This document shows positions 18,270 to 27,251 of a stretch of DNA of 64,000 nt, piece by piece. Made by a program: the position numbers and the translations under genes. Position 1 is the first letter of the stretch, and each line of letters opens with the position of its first letter. Below the pieces are notes generated by a model. That model was not told the DNA's origin. It did not search any database and saw only the letters and a program-made list of their open reading frames with translations. The stretch comes from an uncultured Acetatifactor sp. (lineage in GTDB: Bacteria > Bacillota > Clostridia > Lachnospirales > Lachnospiraceae), in the NCBI GenBank assembly GCA_949840885.1, contig CATKYJ010000019.1, forward strand, positions 1 through 64,000, read 5' to 3'.

Positions 18270-19192
18270 CGGGCTTCCACCTCCCTGCGAGACGGCAGTG
18301 ACTCCTGCGCCCCGGCGCGGGTAACGGCGATGCTCGAAGCGCAGATCGCAAATTCCACTGCCTCCTGCTCTGTTCTCCCTTCGGCCAATGCCACGGCTAA
18401 TGCCGCGTTAAAGCAGTCTCCCGCCGCAGTAGTGTCCACGGCCCGCACCTGTTTTGCCGGGAACCAGGCAGCATGCCCTTTCCGAAAGACACCACAGCCT
18501 TTTTCTCCCAGCGTCACGATCACGGTTCCCACCCCTTTCTCCAGGAGCCTGCGCGCTCCTTCCTGTATGGCCTGTCCGTCCCAGGTGCCGCCCGAAAATT
18601 CTCCCTCCATGCCACACAGCTTCATCAGTTCCGTTTCGTTGGGCGTCAGATAGTCCAGTCCCCGGTAAATCTCATCCGGAATATGCTCCGGCGCGGGAGC
18701 AGGGTTTAAAATCACTTTTCCGTGGACAGCCCTGGCATCCAGAATCGCCCTGTACAGCGCCTTTTGAGGAATTTCCATCTGAACCAAGACAATACCGGCG
18801 GATCGGATGACTTCCCTTTTGCTTTTTATGTAATCCTCATCGCAGGAAAGGTTCGCCCCCTGGCTGACCACAATACAGTTGCCTCCGTTTTCCTCCACAC
18901 AGATAAAAGCGCTCCCCGTGGAGATGGTCCTGTCGGTTTTGATATCGGAAACATCCACTCCCGCCTCTCTTAGCGCCTGGGTATGCTTCCTCCCGAAGTC
19001 ATCATCGCCCACACAGCCCAGCATCCTGACCTTTCCTCCCAGCCGTGCGGCTGCCATTGCCTGATTCGCCCCTTTGCCTCCAAGACCAAAGGAAAGATTC
19101 CTCGCAAGGATGGTCTCTCCGGTCTTCGGCAGTTCTTTCACCCTGATTGTCATATCTACGTTCATGCTTCCGATCACAAGGATATCACCCAT
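18227..19192 (-). CDS. rbsK: Ribokinase
   Basis: This 321-residue PfkB-family kinase has the N-terminal motif ILVIGSMNVDM, the glycine-rich GLGGKGANQA sugar-binding motif, VILNPAPAP, LTPNETE and the C-terminal DTTAAGDCFNAAL with the catalytic Asp. It phosphorylates D-ribose to ribose 5-phosphate in the cytoplasm. I start it at MGDILV because GGGAG lies seven bases before; the ORF-track start adds an unrelated 22 residues. The last dozen residues (GTLPFRAMAQRY) are encoded by a copy of the 121-bp repeat. It is the first gene of the carbohydrate operon, divergent from the LacI-kinase fusion gene. Confidence 0.93.
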   Translation of the reverse strand: MGDILVIGSMNVDMTIRVKELPKTGETILARNLSFGLGGKGANQAMAAARLGGKVRMLGCVGDDDFGRKHTQALREAGVDVSDIKTDRTISTGSAFICVEENGGNCIVVSQGANLSCDEDYIKSKREVIRSAGIVLVQMEIPQKALYRAILDARAVHGKVILNPAPAPEHIPDEIYRGLDYLTPNETELMKLCGMEGEFSGGTWDGQAIQEGARRLLEKGVGTVIVTLGEKGCGVFRKGHAAWFPAKQVRAVDTTAAGDCFNAALAVALAEGRTEQEAVEFAICASSIAVTRAGAQESLPSRREVEAREGTLPFRAMAQRY

Positions 19193-19322
19193 TGCATTAC
19201 TCCCTTTCGCGCCGGGGCGGCCGCCGGCGGCTTGCCATTGTTCCGTAAGCCGAAACAAGAAACGGAAACGGCTTTCGTCACAATGTTATGATAAATTAGT
19301 TTCGTAAAATATTTTACTTACT

Positions 19323-19381
19323 TGATTTTTTCACATAAATAGTGTAAAGTCAATATTAAATATACAACATGCACAAGAAAG
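19323..19381 (-). promoter_or_regulatory. 59-bp control element of the carbohydrate operon, copy 1
   Basis: A 59-bp block (starting TGATTTTTTCACATAAATAG) upstream of ribokinase is repeated with two differences at 23164-23222, upstream of the GH127 gene and in the same orientation. The AT-rich block reads TTGACT on the minus strand and ends in GCACAAGAAAG. I infer a shared promoter or operator; no clean -35/-10 pair could be fixed. Confidence 0.7.
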
Positions 19382-19418
19382 TATTTTCTTAACAATTTTT
19401 CCTATACTTTCTTGTGCA
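19370..19418. promoter_or_regulatory. Inverted operator arms between divergent genes
   Basis: TGCACAAGAAAGTA at 19370 and TACTTTCTTGTGCA at 19405 are perfect 14-bp inverted arms separated by 21 bp. The left arm overlaps a smaller palindrome (AAGAAAGTATTTTCTT). TATACT, a possible -10 for the plus-strand gene, abuts the right arm. This suits a dimeric repressor such as the LacI fusion encoded next to it. Confidence 0.65.
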
Positions 19419-19451
19419 GAAACAGCAAGCATAAGGAGGCAAAGAACTATT

Positions 19452-21356
19452 ATGACCATCAACGAAATCGCCCGACTGGCAGACGTGTCTATTTCCACTG
19501 TGTCCAAAATCATGAACCACAAAGATCAGAACATCACTGCCGGGACCCGGGAAAAAGTATTGCAGATTGCAAAAGAATACAACTATGTCCCCTATGCTTC
19601 TGCCCGCAGCGCGTCTGTTTCCAAGACCTTTCTGCTGGGTGTGCTCATACCGGACTTCTCCCAATGCGGGAGGCTGCTGGAAGGAATTCTGGACAGGGCC
19701 GCGAGACAGGGCTACCGCGTCATACCTTGCAGCAGCCAGGGCGATGCGGAAACCGAACTCAAGCATATCTCCGCCCTGTGCAGGGCAAAGGTGGACGGCG
19801 TGATCTGGGAGCCCGTGTGCACGGAAAGTCTTTCCCGACAAAGGTATTTTGAGGAAGAAAGCATCTGTGTCACCAGGCTTTGTGCAGGGACAAAGGACTG
19901 CTTTTTCATGGACTACAATACTATAGTCTTTCGTGGCGCAGAAGAACTCATCCGGCTAAAGCACACGCAGTTTTCTCTGTTGGCAAATTCTCTAAATCCT
20001 GCCGATGCCCTGGCCGGCTTCCGCTCCGCCCTCTTCAGCCACCAGATCCCCTTTGATCCCGACCGGATCCTTGGGCAGGATTCCCGGGACTGGATCCCAA
20101 AAATAAAGTCCCTGGGGCTCACAGGCGCCATCTGCACGGATTATCGTGACGCCCTGGAGCTGCTGGCACTGTTAAAGCAGTATCAGTATCAGGTGCCCGG
20201 CGATTTTTCCGTCCTGGCGGTCACGGACGACAGGACGGCTCCGGTGCTGGCCGGATGCGTATCCACGCTTGCAGTCCCCTTTTATTCGTTTGGGATGCAT
20301 CTGTGCGCCCATCTGTTGGGCCAGTGCGAACAGCACATCGCGCAGTATGTCCCTTTCGTCCCCGACTGCAGTCCGGACTCTTCCCTGACGCTGGACGTAC
20401 CGCCCAGCGTAAAGCTTCCCCATATCATTGTAGTTGGCAGCCTCAACATTGACACCACTCTGAACATCGGACGGCTCCCAAAGCCTGGGGAGACCATTAC
20501 CGCCCGCCAGACCATCACCCCCGGCGGAAAGGGCACCAATCAGGCCGTAGGCGTGGCCAAACTCAACCACAAGGTCACTCTGCTGGGAAATGTGGGAAAC
20601 GATCTGGAAACAGGACTGATCTATTCCTGCTTAAAAGAATACGGCATCGACATCACGGGCATCCAGAAAGATAAGTCCGCCGATACCGGAAGAGCCTACA
20701 TTCAGGTACAGGACAGCGGGGAGTCCACAATCACGCTGCTCACCGGGGCAAACGGCACGCTGACGGCCAGAACCGTGGAGGAGAACAGCCATCTGTTCTC
20801 CCATTGCGCCTACTGTCTGCTGCAGACCGAAGTAGCGGTAGAAGCCATTGAGGCGGCGGCTGCCATTGCCCACCGCCATGGCGTAAAGACGATCCTGAAG
20901 CCCTCCTCCGTCTCCCGCTTAAGCGATGGGCTGCTGCGGAACACGGACATCTTCCTGCCTAACAGGGCGGAGATGGCAATCATATGCAATGAGGCTCCGG
21001 CCTTTTCTTCAGAGGCATTGAACCGACAGGCAGACCGCATCCTGGAAAAAGGCGCCGGCGCCGTCATCATCACGCTGGGAGAGGACGGATGCTTTTTAAA
21101 GGATGCGGCTCACTCCATGCTCTTTCCGGCAGCGGATTTCGCCCCCATGGACAAAACCGGCGGCAGCGATGCCTTTATCAGCGCCCTGGCCTCCTATCTT
21201 CTGTACGGCTATGGTCTCCATGCCGCGATCCGCATTGCCCACTGCGCCGCCGGCTTTTGCATCTCCAGGCAGGGCATTGTCCCCGCTCTGATCGATCAGA
21301 CATCGCTGGAGAAGTATATCCACAATACCTGCCCGGAACTGCTGGAAAAAAAGTAA
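19452..21356 (+). CDS. LacI-type regulator fused to ribokinase-like PfkB kinase
   Basis: One uninterrupted 634-residue protein. Residues 1-55 are a LacI helix-turn-helix and hinge (TINEIARLADVSISTVSKIMNH), about 60-315 a periplasmic-binding-like sensor domain, and about 323-630 a complete PfkB kinase domain (IIVVGSLNIDTT; GGKGTNQA; TLGEDGC). The kinase motif DTTGAGD reads DKTGGSDAF: the base Asp (about 573) is kept but one anion-hole glycine is Ser, and the usual NPAPA is KPSSV. It is divergent from the ribokinase operon with inverted operator arms between. I infer an autoregulated repressor of the locus whose second sugar-binding domain may sense or phosphorylate the inducer. Confidence 0.9.
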   Translation: MTINEIARLADVSISTVSKIMNHKDQNITAGTREKVLQIAKEYNYVPYASARSASVSKTFLLGVLIPDFSQCGRLLEGILDRAARQGYRVIPCSSQGDAETELKHISALCRAKVDGVIWEPVCTESLSRQRYFEEESICVTRLCAGTKDCFFMDYNTIVFRGAEELIRLKHTQFSLLANSLNPADALAGFRSALFSHQIPFDPDRILGQDSRDWIPKIKSLGLTGAICTDYRDALELLALLKQYQYQVPGDFSVLAVTDDRTAPVLAGCVSTLAVPFYSFGMHLCAHLLGQCEQHIAQYVPFVPDCSPDSSLTLDVPPSVKLPHIIVVGSLNIDTTLNIGRLPKPGETITARQTITPGGKGTNQAVGVAKLNHKVTLLGNVGNDLETGLIYSCLKEYGIDITGIQKDKSADTGRAYIQVQDSGESTITLLTGANGTLTARTVEENSHLFSHCAYCLLQTEVAVEAIEAAAAIAHRHGVKTILKPSSVSRLSDGLLRNTDIFLPNRAEMAIICNEAPAFSSEALNRQADRILEKGAGAVIITLGEDGCFLKDAAHSMLFPAADFAPMDKTGGSDAFISALASYLLYGYGLHAAIRIAHCAAGFCISRQGIVPALIDQTSLEKYIHNTCPELLEKK

Positions 21357-21384
21357 GCCCGGAGGCCGGAACTTATCCGCCTCT

Positions 21385-23115
21385 TTACGTATCCTGCATG
21401 CAGGAAAGCCATGTCACATACCGGCTCCCGGTCCCGCCCAGATGGCAAAAGTCGCAGAGCGTAATGCCGTCAGAGAGCCTGATATAGGTCCGGTCTCCAT
21501 CGGTAAGGGACGGCGTCTTCACAATTTCCGCACAGGAAAGCGGCGGAAGCTTCGTGATGTCATGCCCGCGGCACAGGGATGTATCGCACCCGAAAAGCAA
21601 AGGCCCCCTCAGTACGCTTACCTTGTCGGCATACTCCCCGCCGCCCTGCTCGAACCGAGTGGAAAAATCGAATTCCAGCCGAATCCGGCAGCTTCCCTGG
21701 CAGGAAAACCGGTAATATTCCCCTGCCACGGCAGCACGCTCCTCTTCGTCCACAAAAAGTCTGGTCCTCTTTGACCATTCCGGAATGCGCAGCCACACCT
21801 CCCCGGCATGGCCCCCAATCGTTGCCTCCACCTGGTTCTGGGAGGGATAAAGCCCTTGTACCTCAATCTGCGCGCCGTTTTCCAGGACCACCTTTCCCCG
21901 CTCCCAGGAATTGATGACAAGTGCACCATCATCATTCTGTGCAAAGGCCCACTCGCTGATCATCCCCACGGCCCGGGCGGCGTTTACCGAGCAGCAGTTC
22001 AGTTCCGGAGATCCTGCCCTGCTCTGGAAAACAATCTGTTGGAAATTGGCCACGCGCTCCCCGCACATGGGCGTATTATAGGTAGACCACCTTCCGGTGG
22101 GCGACCAGATCCCCAGACAGGCGTTGTAATGGGAGCGCTCCAGAAAGTCGATGATCCTGCTCTCCCCCGTCAGCTTATACACCTCCACTGCCAGCGCATT
22201 ATAGGCAATGACGCAGCATGTCTCGATTTTTCCGTTTTCGTATGGATTCCCCAAGGCCTGCTCGTAGGTGGAAAATCCTCCCGTATTGTGGACGTCCGTT
22301 CTCAGAATGGAGTCAAAAATCTGTTTACAGGCCCGCAGATAATCCTCTTTTCCGGTAGCCCGGTACATTTCCGCAAACCCCATAATGGTGTGCAGGCTCT
22401 CCCACCTGGGCTTCGGGCATTGGTAGAACTCCCGTCCGGCCAGCGCATGCTCCAGATAATTTCCCGCGTTGGGGTCCGCAATGTCCCGCTCCAGCTCCAG
22501 CGCAAAGTCCAGGTATTCCTTTTTCCCGGTCTGGTTGTAGAGCAAAGCGAACCCATGGTAAGGAGCCAGATTCATCTCCGTGCAGCCGATCTCCACCATT
22601 CTCGCATTTCCGGTTTGGGGATTGTAAAATTTCTTTCTGAAAAGTGCAGCCATCTTTTCCACGCATGCCATGTATTCTGCTTTTTTGGTCTCTCCATACC
22701 AGAGCAGAAGTCCGAACATGGCATGGTAATGCGCCCATGCATCCCATGTCTTGCCGTTTTCTCCGGGTTCCTGGGAGAATGCCCCGCTCAGGCGGCACTC
22801 CCTGCTGTATACTCCCAGATACCCGTCCTCGTCCTGCGCCGTGACAAACTCGTCCAGGAAACGGATCATATACTGATATAAATCCTGATCTCTTGTCAGG
22901 CAGTAAATGTAGTATGCCCCTGTGACATACTTGCCGGCAAACTCTCCCGACCAGGGAAGCAGGTCACGGTACGGCTTCTCATCCCGCTCAAAAAACATGT
23001 CCAGAATTGCGGGATTGGTCTCCCGCAGTCCCAGCAGCCAGTTCTTGGTAATGGCTCCGGCCAGCTTCCCGGTCATGCCGGAAAGCGCGCTCTTAGTGAT
23101 TCCTATTGGTTTCAT
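21385..23115 (-). CDS. Beta-L-arabinofuranosidase-type enzyme, GH127 (DUF1680)
   Basis: This 577-residue protein matches the (alpha/alpha)6-barrel GH127 family. It has the zinc/catalytic signature: a Glu and Cys in ETCCVIAYN (about 298-300) and the paired cysteines in ELNCCSVNAAR (about 374), matching the Cys nucleophile site known in HypBA1. GH127 members remove L-arabinofuranose or related sugars. The start MKPIGI has GGAGAGG upstream; the ORF-track start adds 20 residues. No signal peptide is seen. It converges on the LacI-PfkB gene with 28 bp between, and its promoter region is a copy of the ribokinase one, so both are likely in the same regulon. Confidence 0.88.
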   Translation of the reverse strand: MKPIGITKSALSGMTGKLAGAITKNWLLGLRETNPAILDMFFERDEKPYRDLLPWSGEFAGKYVTGAYYIYCLTRDQDLYQYMIRFLDEFVTAQDEDGYLGVYSRECRLSGAFSQEPGENGKTWDAWAHYHAMFGLLLWYGETKKAEYMACVEKMAALFRKKFYNPQTGNARMVEIGCTEMNLAPYHGFALLYNQTGKKEYLDFALELERDIADPNAGNYLEHALAGREFYQCPKPRWESLHTIMGFAEMYRATGKEDYLRACKQIFDSILRTDVHNTGGFSTYEQALGNPYENGKIETCCVIAYNALAVEVYKLTGESRIIDFLERSHYNACLGIWSPTGRWSTYNTPMCGERVANFQQIVFQSRAGSPELNCCSVNAARAVGMISEWAFAQNDDGALVINSWERGKVVLENGAQIEVQGLYPSQNQVEATIGGHAGEVWLRIPEWSKRTRLFVDEEERAAVAGEYYRFSCQGSCRIRLEFDFSTRFEQGGGEYADKVSVLRGPLLFGCDTSLCRGHDITKLPPLSCAEIVKTPSLTDGDRTYIRLSDGITLCDFCHLGGTGSRYVTWLSCMQDT

Positions 23116-23163
23116 ATTCTGCCCTCTCCTTATCTTTCTGCCGCTTATCGTACCGGCTATACC

Positions 23164-23222
23164 TGATTTTTTCACATAAATAGTGTAAAGTCAATACTAA
23201 ATATACAATATGCACAAGAAAG
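23164..23222 (-). promoter_or_regulatory. 59-bp control element, copy 2, upstream of GH127 gene
   Basis: Identical at 57 of 59 positions to 19323-19381 and about 49 bp before the GH127 start. Only one arm (TGCACAAGAAAG) of the inverted pair is kept; sequence beyond it is unrelated. This argues for recent duplication of a control region or strong selection on it. Confidence 0.7.
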
Positions 23223-23256
23223 CGTAAGCCCACAGCAGTTCTTCTCTTTCGCACAG

Positions 23257-23296
23257 AAAAAAGACAGGGCACCTTTCATCATCAGGTTCCCTGTCA
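23257..23296 (-). terminator. Rho-independent terminator after the small-protein gene
   Basis: GACAGGG-ACCT pairs with AGGT-CCCTGTC and is followed by TTTTTT on the minus strand, 26 bp after the stop codon of the 33-residue ORF. Its presence supports that ORF as a transcribed unit. Confidence 0.8.
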
Positions 23297-23321
23297 ACAG
23301 TATCACACCGGGAGAGATATG

Positions 23322-23423
23322 TCAGTCCTCCAGATACTCCCTGTAATCCGCCTCGCTGGCAAACAGAACGTATCTGCCGTCCACCAGTCCCATGTAGCCG
23401 TCCGCTGTATTGTATCCTTTCAT
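23322..23423 (-). CDS. 33-residue small protein
   Basis: This ORF is too short for the ORF track. It reads MKGYNTADGYMGLVDGRYVLFASEADYREYLED, so it is acidic with a tyrosine/glycine-rich start. AGGAGG stands seven bases before the second of two adjacent ATGs, which I take as the start, and a clear terminator follows the stop. These signals show a real translated gene downstream of mfd. The sequence looks like a single small beta-strand and helix unit; I recall similar short proteins from related Clostridia but know no function. Confidence 0.7.
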   Translation of the reverse strand: MKGYNTADGYMGLVDGRYVLFASEADYREYLED

Positions 23424-23570
23424 CATATTACCTCCTGATCAGTTCTTGTCTGCTGTTCTGAACAAAAGGTAACATTTTTTGAGGGTCATAAAACTCCCTC
23501 AAAGTTCCGAAATACGAATTTTGCTCCCTATGCGGCCTTGTTTCACGCCTGCCGCCGGCCCCAACGTTTT

Positions 23571-26500
23571 TTACCCCACTGTCTCCGGCACGTCCTCCAG
23601 AAAAACTTCCGCGTCTTTCAGGAAATCCTCAGTCCACGCCATCAAAAACTCCGCATCCTTTTCCATCAGCCCCGTCTTTTTATATTTATAGGCAAAGGAG
23701 GGCTTCCCATAGGCCGTAAAGGTCAGGCTTGGCCCATACTTGCGCAGGATCACCGGAATTTTCGCCGGGTTCACCTCCGCGTCCGGGCGGAAGAGGAACG
23801 TTATCTTCTCATTTTTCCCCTTGACATCCGTCATGTACAGCTTATGGGCGGCCACCCGGATCAGGGCGATGCGCAGCAGATTGTCCACAGACTTCGGGAT
23901 CTCCCCGAAGCGGTCCAGCAGTTCGTCCCGCATGTCGTCCCGCTCCTTTCCGTTCTCAATGCCCGCGATCCGCTTGTAGATGTCCAGTTTCTGCACCTCA
24001 TTGACGATATAGGTGGGCGGGATAAACGCGTCCACGTCCAGGTCGATGACCGTGGCGAAATCCTGGGCCACCTTACCTCCCTTTAGGCCCTGGACGGCTT
24101 CATTGAGCATCTTGCAGTACAGATCGTACCCCACGGCCTCCATATGCCCGTGCTGGCGCACCCCCAGGAGGTTTCCCGCCCCCCGGATCTCTAAGTCCCG
24201 CATGGCGATCTTGAAGCCGCTGCCTAAGTCGGTGAATTCCCGGATGGCGGAAAGGCGCTTCTCCGCCACTTCTTTCAGCATCTTGTCCCGCCTGTACATC
24301 AAAAAGGCATAGGCGGTGCGATTGGAGCGGCCCACCCGGCCCCTGAGCTGGTAGAGCTGGGACAGGCCTAAGTTGTCGGAATCGTGGATGATCATGGTGT
24401 TTACATTGGAGATGTCCAGTCCGGTCTCTATGATGGTGGTGGACACCAGCACGTCGATCTCCCCGCCTATAAAGTCAAACATGATCTTCTCCAGGTCGTT
24501 TTCTTTCATCTGGCCGTGGGCGTAGGATACGGTGGCATCGGGCAGCAGCGCCGCCAGTCCGGCAGTGACGTCCGCAATGTTGTTCACCCTGTTGTACACA
24601 TAGTATACCTGCCCGCCCCTGGCCAGTTCTCTGGAGATGGCTTCCCGCACCAGCTCCTCGTTGTACTCGCAGACAAAAGTCTGGATGGGCTGGCGGTCCC
24701 CCGGAGGCTCCTCCAGCACGCTCATGTCCCGTATGCCGATGAGACTCATGTGCAGCGTCCTGGGGATGGGGGTGGCGGTGAGGGTCAGCACGTCCACATT
24801 TTCCTTTAGCTTCTTTATCTTTTCCTTATGAGTGACGCCGAAGCGCTGCTCCTCGTCTATGATCAGCAGGCCCAGATCCTTGAATTTCACATCCGCCGAC
24901 AAAACCCTGTGGGTGCCGATGACGATGTCCACCAGGCCTTTCTGGAGGTCCGTTATCGTCTTTTTGATCTCCCCGGCGGTGCGGAAGCGGCTCATGAGTT
25001 CTATGCGGATGGGATAGTCTTTCATGCGCTGTACGAAAGTAGTGTGGTGCTGCTGGGCCAGGATGGTGGTGGGCACCAGGTACACCACCTGCTTTCCCTC
25101 CTGGACAGCCTTGAACGCGGCCCGGATGGCGATTTCCGTCTTGCCGTAGCCCACGTCCCCGCAGATGAGCCGGTCCATAATCTTGTGGCTCTCCATGTCC
25201 GCTTTCGTGTCCGCAATGGCCGTCAGCTGATCTTCCGTCTCCTCAAAGGGGAACATCTCCTCAAACTCCCGCTGCCACACCGTGTCCTTTTCATAGGCAT
25301 GGCCTTCGCTCTGCTGGCGCAGGGCATAGAGCTGTACCAGGTCTGTGGCCACCTCGTTTACGGCGCTGCGCACCTTGGTCTTGGTGCGCTCCCATTCCTT
25401 TGAGCCCAGCTTGTTCAGCTTCGGCTTCCTGGCATCGGCGGAGGCATACTTCTGGATCACGTCCAGGCCTGTTGCCAGCACATAGAGATTGCCGCCGTCC
25501 CGGTACTCTATCTTGATGTAGTCCTTGACCACGCCCTCCATCTCCACCTTTTCGATGCCCTGGTAGATCCCTAAGCCGTGGCTTTCGTGAACCACGTAGT
25601 CCCCTACTTTCAGGTCGCCCATATCCTTGATTTTCTGGCCCTCGTAGAGTTTTTTCGCACGCTTCTTCTTTTTCTCTGCGCCGAAGATATCGGTCTCGGA
25701 AAGCACCACGAATTTCAGGAGCGGGTACTCGAAGCCCTTGTCTACATGCCCGTAGTATGTCACCACCTCCCCGGCCTGCACCTCCCGCAGGGGATCCTCC
25801 GTGTAGATGGCGGTGAGCTCCTGATCCCGCAGATCCTCCGCCAGGCGCTTTGCCCGGGTGCGGGAGCCGGACAGCAGCAGGACGCGGTATCCGTTCCTGC
25901 GGAATACTTTCAGGTCTTTCACCAGGGCCTCGAAGCTGTTATTGTAGGGGGCCAGATTCCTGGCGGCCACGTCCAGTTTCCGGTCGGGCTTGAAATAACC
26001 TTTTGTGTCCATGGTGGACAGGGTGACTATGCTGCCCTTTAAGAGATTGGCAGCCACCTGCTCCCCGCTGTAAAGGACATTCATCTGGCCGGGCAGGATA
26101 TACCCTTTCTCCGCGCGCTGCCGCATGCTCTCGGAGAACTCCAGCTCTATGGCAGCCGCCTGTTCCCTGACACGGTTAGGCTCGTCTATGAAATACACCG
26201 GCCCGGCATTGCCCGCAGCCGCGCCCAAGGTACCGCCCGCCGACCTCCCGCCTGCCTCACCCAAAGCGCTGCCTCCGGCCAGCCTGCCGCTCCCCGGCCT
26301 GCCGCCCTCGCCCGCGGCAGAGCCGCCCCTGGCGATCCGCCCCAAAATCTCCGGCAGGGTCATGGTATCCTCATAGAAATACCGGATATACCCCTCCAGG
26401 TTCACCTTAGCCTTGAATTCCAGAAGCTGTTCCTTTAATTCCTTTACCTGGGATGAGATGCGGTGGGCCTCCTCGGTCTGAAAGGCCTCCCGGAAAATTT

Positions 26501-27242
26501 TCTGCTGCTTCGCGCTCTCGGCCTCCAGTTTTTTAAGACCTGCCCGGATGCGTTCCTCCTCCAGCACGAATTCCGAAGCGGGGAAGACGGAAACACCCTC
26601 CAGATTCTCGATGGAGCGCTGGCTTAAGATGTCAAAGCTGCGGATGGACTCCACCTCGTCCCCCCACAGTTCGATGCGGTAAGGGTTCTCCTCAGTCAGG
26701 TCGAAGATGTCGATAATGCCGCCCCGGACGGAGAACTGTCCCTGGCTCTCCACCTGGTAGCTCTTTTCGTAGCCCATGTCCACCAGCCGCCTGCACAGCC
26801 CTCCCTCGTCCAGAGTGCTGCCCTTGTACACATCTATTACATCTCTGTCAGCGTCCCACAGCACCTGGGGGGACATGAGAGCGGCATAGGTGGTGACTAT
26901 TGTCACAGGCTTCCTCTCCATGAGCCTGCGTAGGACTTTGACCCGTTCCTTTACCAGTTGGTTGCCGTGGATGTCCGCCTGGAAGAAGATCAGATCCTTG
27001 GCGGGATACAGCATGACATTCCTGTCGTAAAATTTATATTCCTCAAAGATTTCCTTTGCTTTCAGGTCACTGTAAGTGACGATGACCTTGATTCGAAAGC
27101 CATCGCCCAACCCATAGATCATATGCAGCTTCTGGGAGTCCACGCACCCGGTGAGGGCCGTGACGCCCGCCCCTTTCCGGATAGCCTCCCTGATATTGCC
27201 GTATTCCGCCAGCTCCTGCAGCGGCGCCAGTAATGCCTGCAT
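23571..27242 (-). CDS. mfd: Transcription-repair coupling factor Mfd
   Basis: This 1223-residue helicase has UvrB-like N-terminal domains, an RNA-polymerase interaction domain (after about 500, VGDYVVHESHGLGIYQG) and a RecG-like translocase with GDVGYGKTEIAIRAAF, IIDEEQRFG, LTATPIPRTLH and a C-terminal TRCF domain. Mfd removes RNA polymerase stalled at lesions and recruits UvrA. It is slightly longer than usual because of a Gly/Ala-rich insert near residues 310-350 (GGSAAGEGGRPGSGRLAGG). The start has AGGAGG and lies directly against a dispersed repeat. Pth is encoded upstream on the same strand, a frequent Firmicute pairing. Confidence 0.97.
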   Translation of the reverse strand: MQALLAPLQELAEYGNIREAIRKGAGVTALTGCVDSQKLHMIYGLGDGFRIKVIVTYSDLKAKEIFEEYKFYDRNVMLYPAKDLIFFQADIHGNQLVKERVKVLRRLMERKPVTIVTTYAALMSPQVLWDADRDVIDVYKGSTLDEGGLCRRLVDMGYEKSYQVESQGQFSVRGGIIDIFDLTEENPYRIELWGDEVESIRSFDILSQRSIENLEGVSVFPASEFVLEEERIRAGLKKLEAESAKQQKIFREAFQTEEAHRISSQVKELKEQLLEFKAKVNLEGYIRYFYEDTMTLPEILGRIARGGSAAGEGGRPGSGRLAGGSALGEAGGRSAGGTLGAAAGNAGPVYFIDEPNRVREQAAAIELEFSESMRQRAEKGYILPGQMNVLYSGEQVAANLLKGSIVTLSTMDTKGYFKPDRKLDVAARNLAPYNNSFEALVKDLKVFRRNGYRVLLLSGSRTRAKRLAEDLRDQELTAIYTEDPLREVQAGEVVTYYGHVDKGFEYPLLKFVVLSETDIFGAEKKKKRAKKLYEGQKIKDMGDLKVGDYVVHESHGLGIYQGIEKVEMEGVVKDYIKIEYRDGGNLYVLATGLDVIQKYASADARKPKLNKLGSKEWERTKTKVRSAVNEVATDLVQLYALRQQSEGHAYEKDTVWQREFEEMFPFEETEDQLTAIADTKADMESHKIMDRLICGDVGYGKTEIAIRAAFKAVQEGKQVVYLVPTTILAQQHHTTFVQRMKDYPIRIELMSRFRTAGEIKKTITDLQKGLVDIVIGTHRVLSADVKFKDLGLLIIDEEQRFGVTHKEKIKKLKENVDVLTLTATPIPRTLHMSLIGIRDMSVLEEPPGDRQPIQTFVCEYNEELVREAISRELARGGQVYYVYNRVNNIADVTAGLAALLPDATVSYAHGQMKENDLEKIMFDFIGGEIDVLVSTTIIETGLDISNVNTMIIHDSDNLGLSQLYQLRGRVGRSNRTAYAFLMYRRDKMLKEVAEKRLSAIREFTDLGSGFKIAMRDLEIRGAGNLLGVRQHGHMEAVGYDLYCKMLNEAVQGLKGGKVAQDFATVIDLDVDAFIPPTYIVNEVQKLDIYKRIAGIENGKERDDMRDELLDRFGEIPKSVDNLLRIALIRVAAHKLYMTDVKGKNEKITFLFRPDAEVNPAKIPVILRKYGPSLTFTAYGKPSFAYKYKKTGLMEKDAEFLMAWTEDFLKDAEVFLEDVPETVG

Positions 27243-27251
27243 TGTTTCCTC

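Noticed and set aside
19323-19381. A defined sigma-A -35/-10 pair in the 59-bp element
   Set aside because: TTGACT and TATATT are present but no pairing gave a proper 16-18 nt spacer with a good -10, so no hexamers were assigned.
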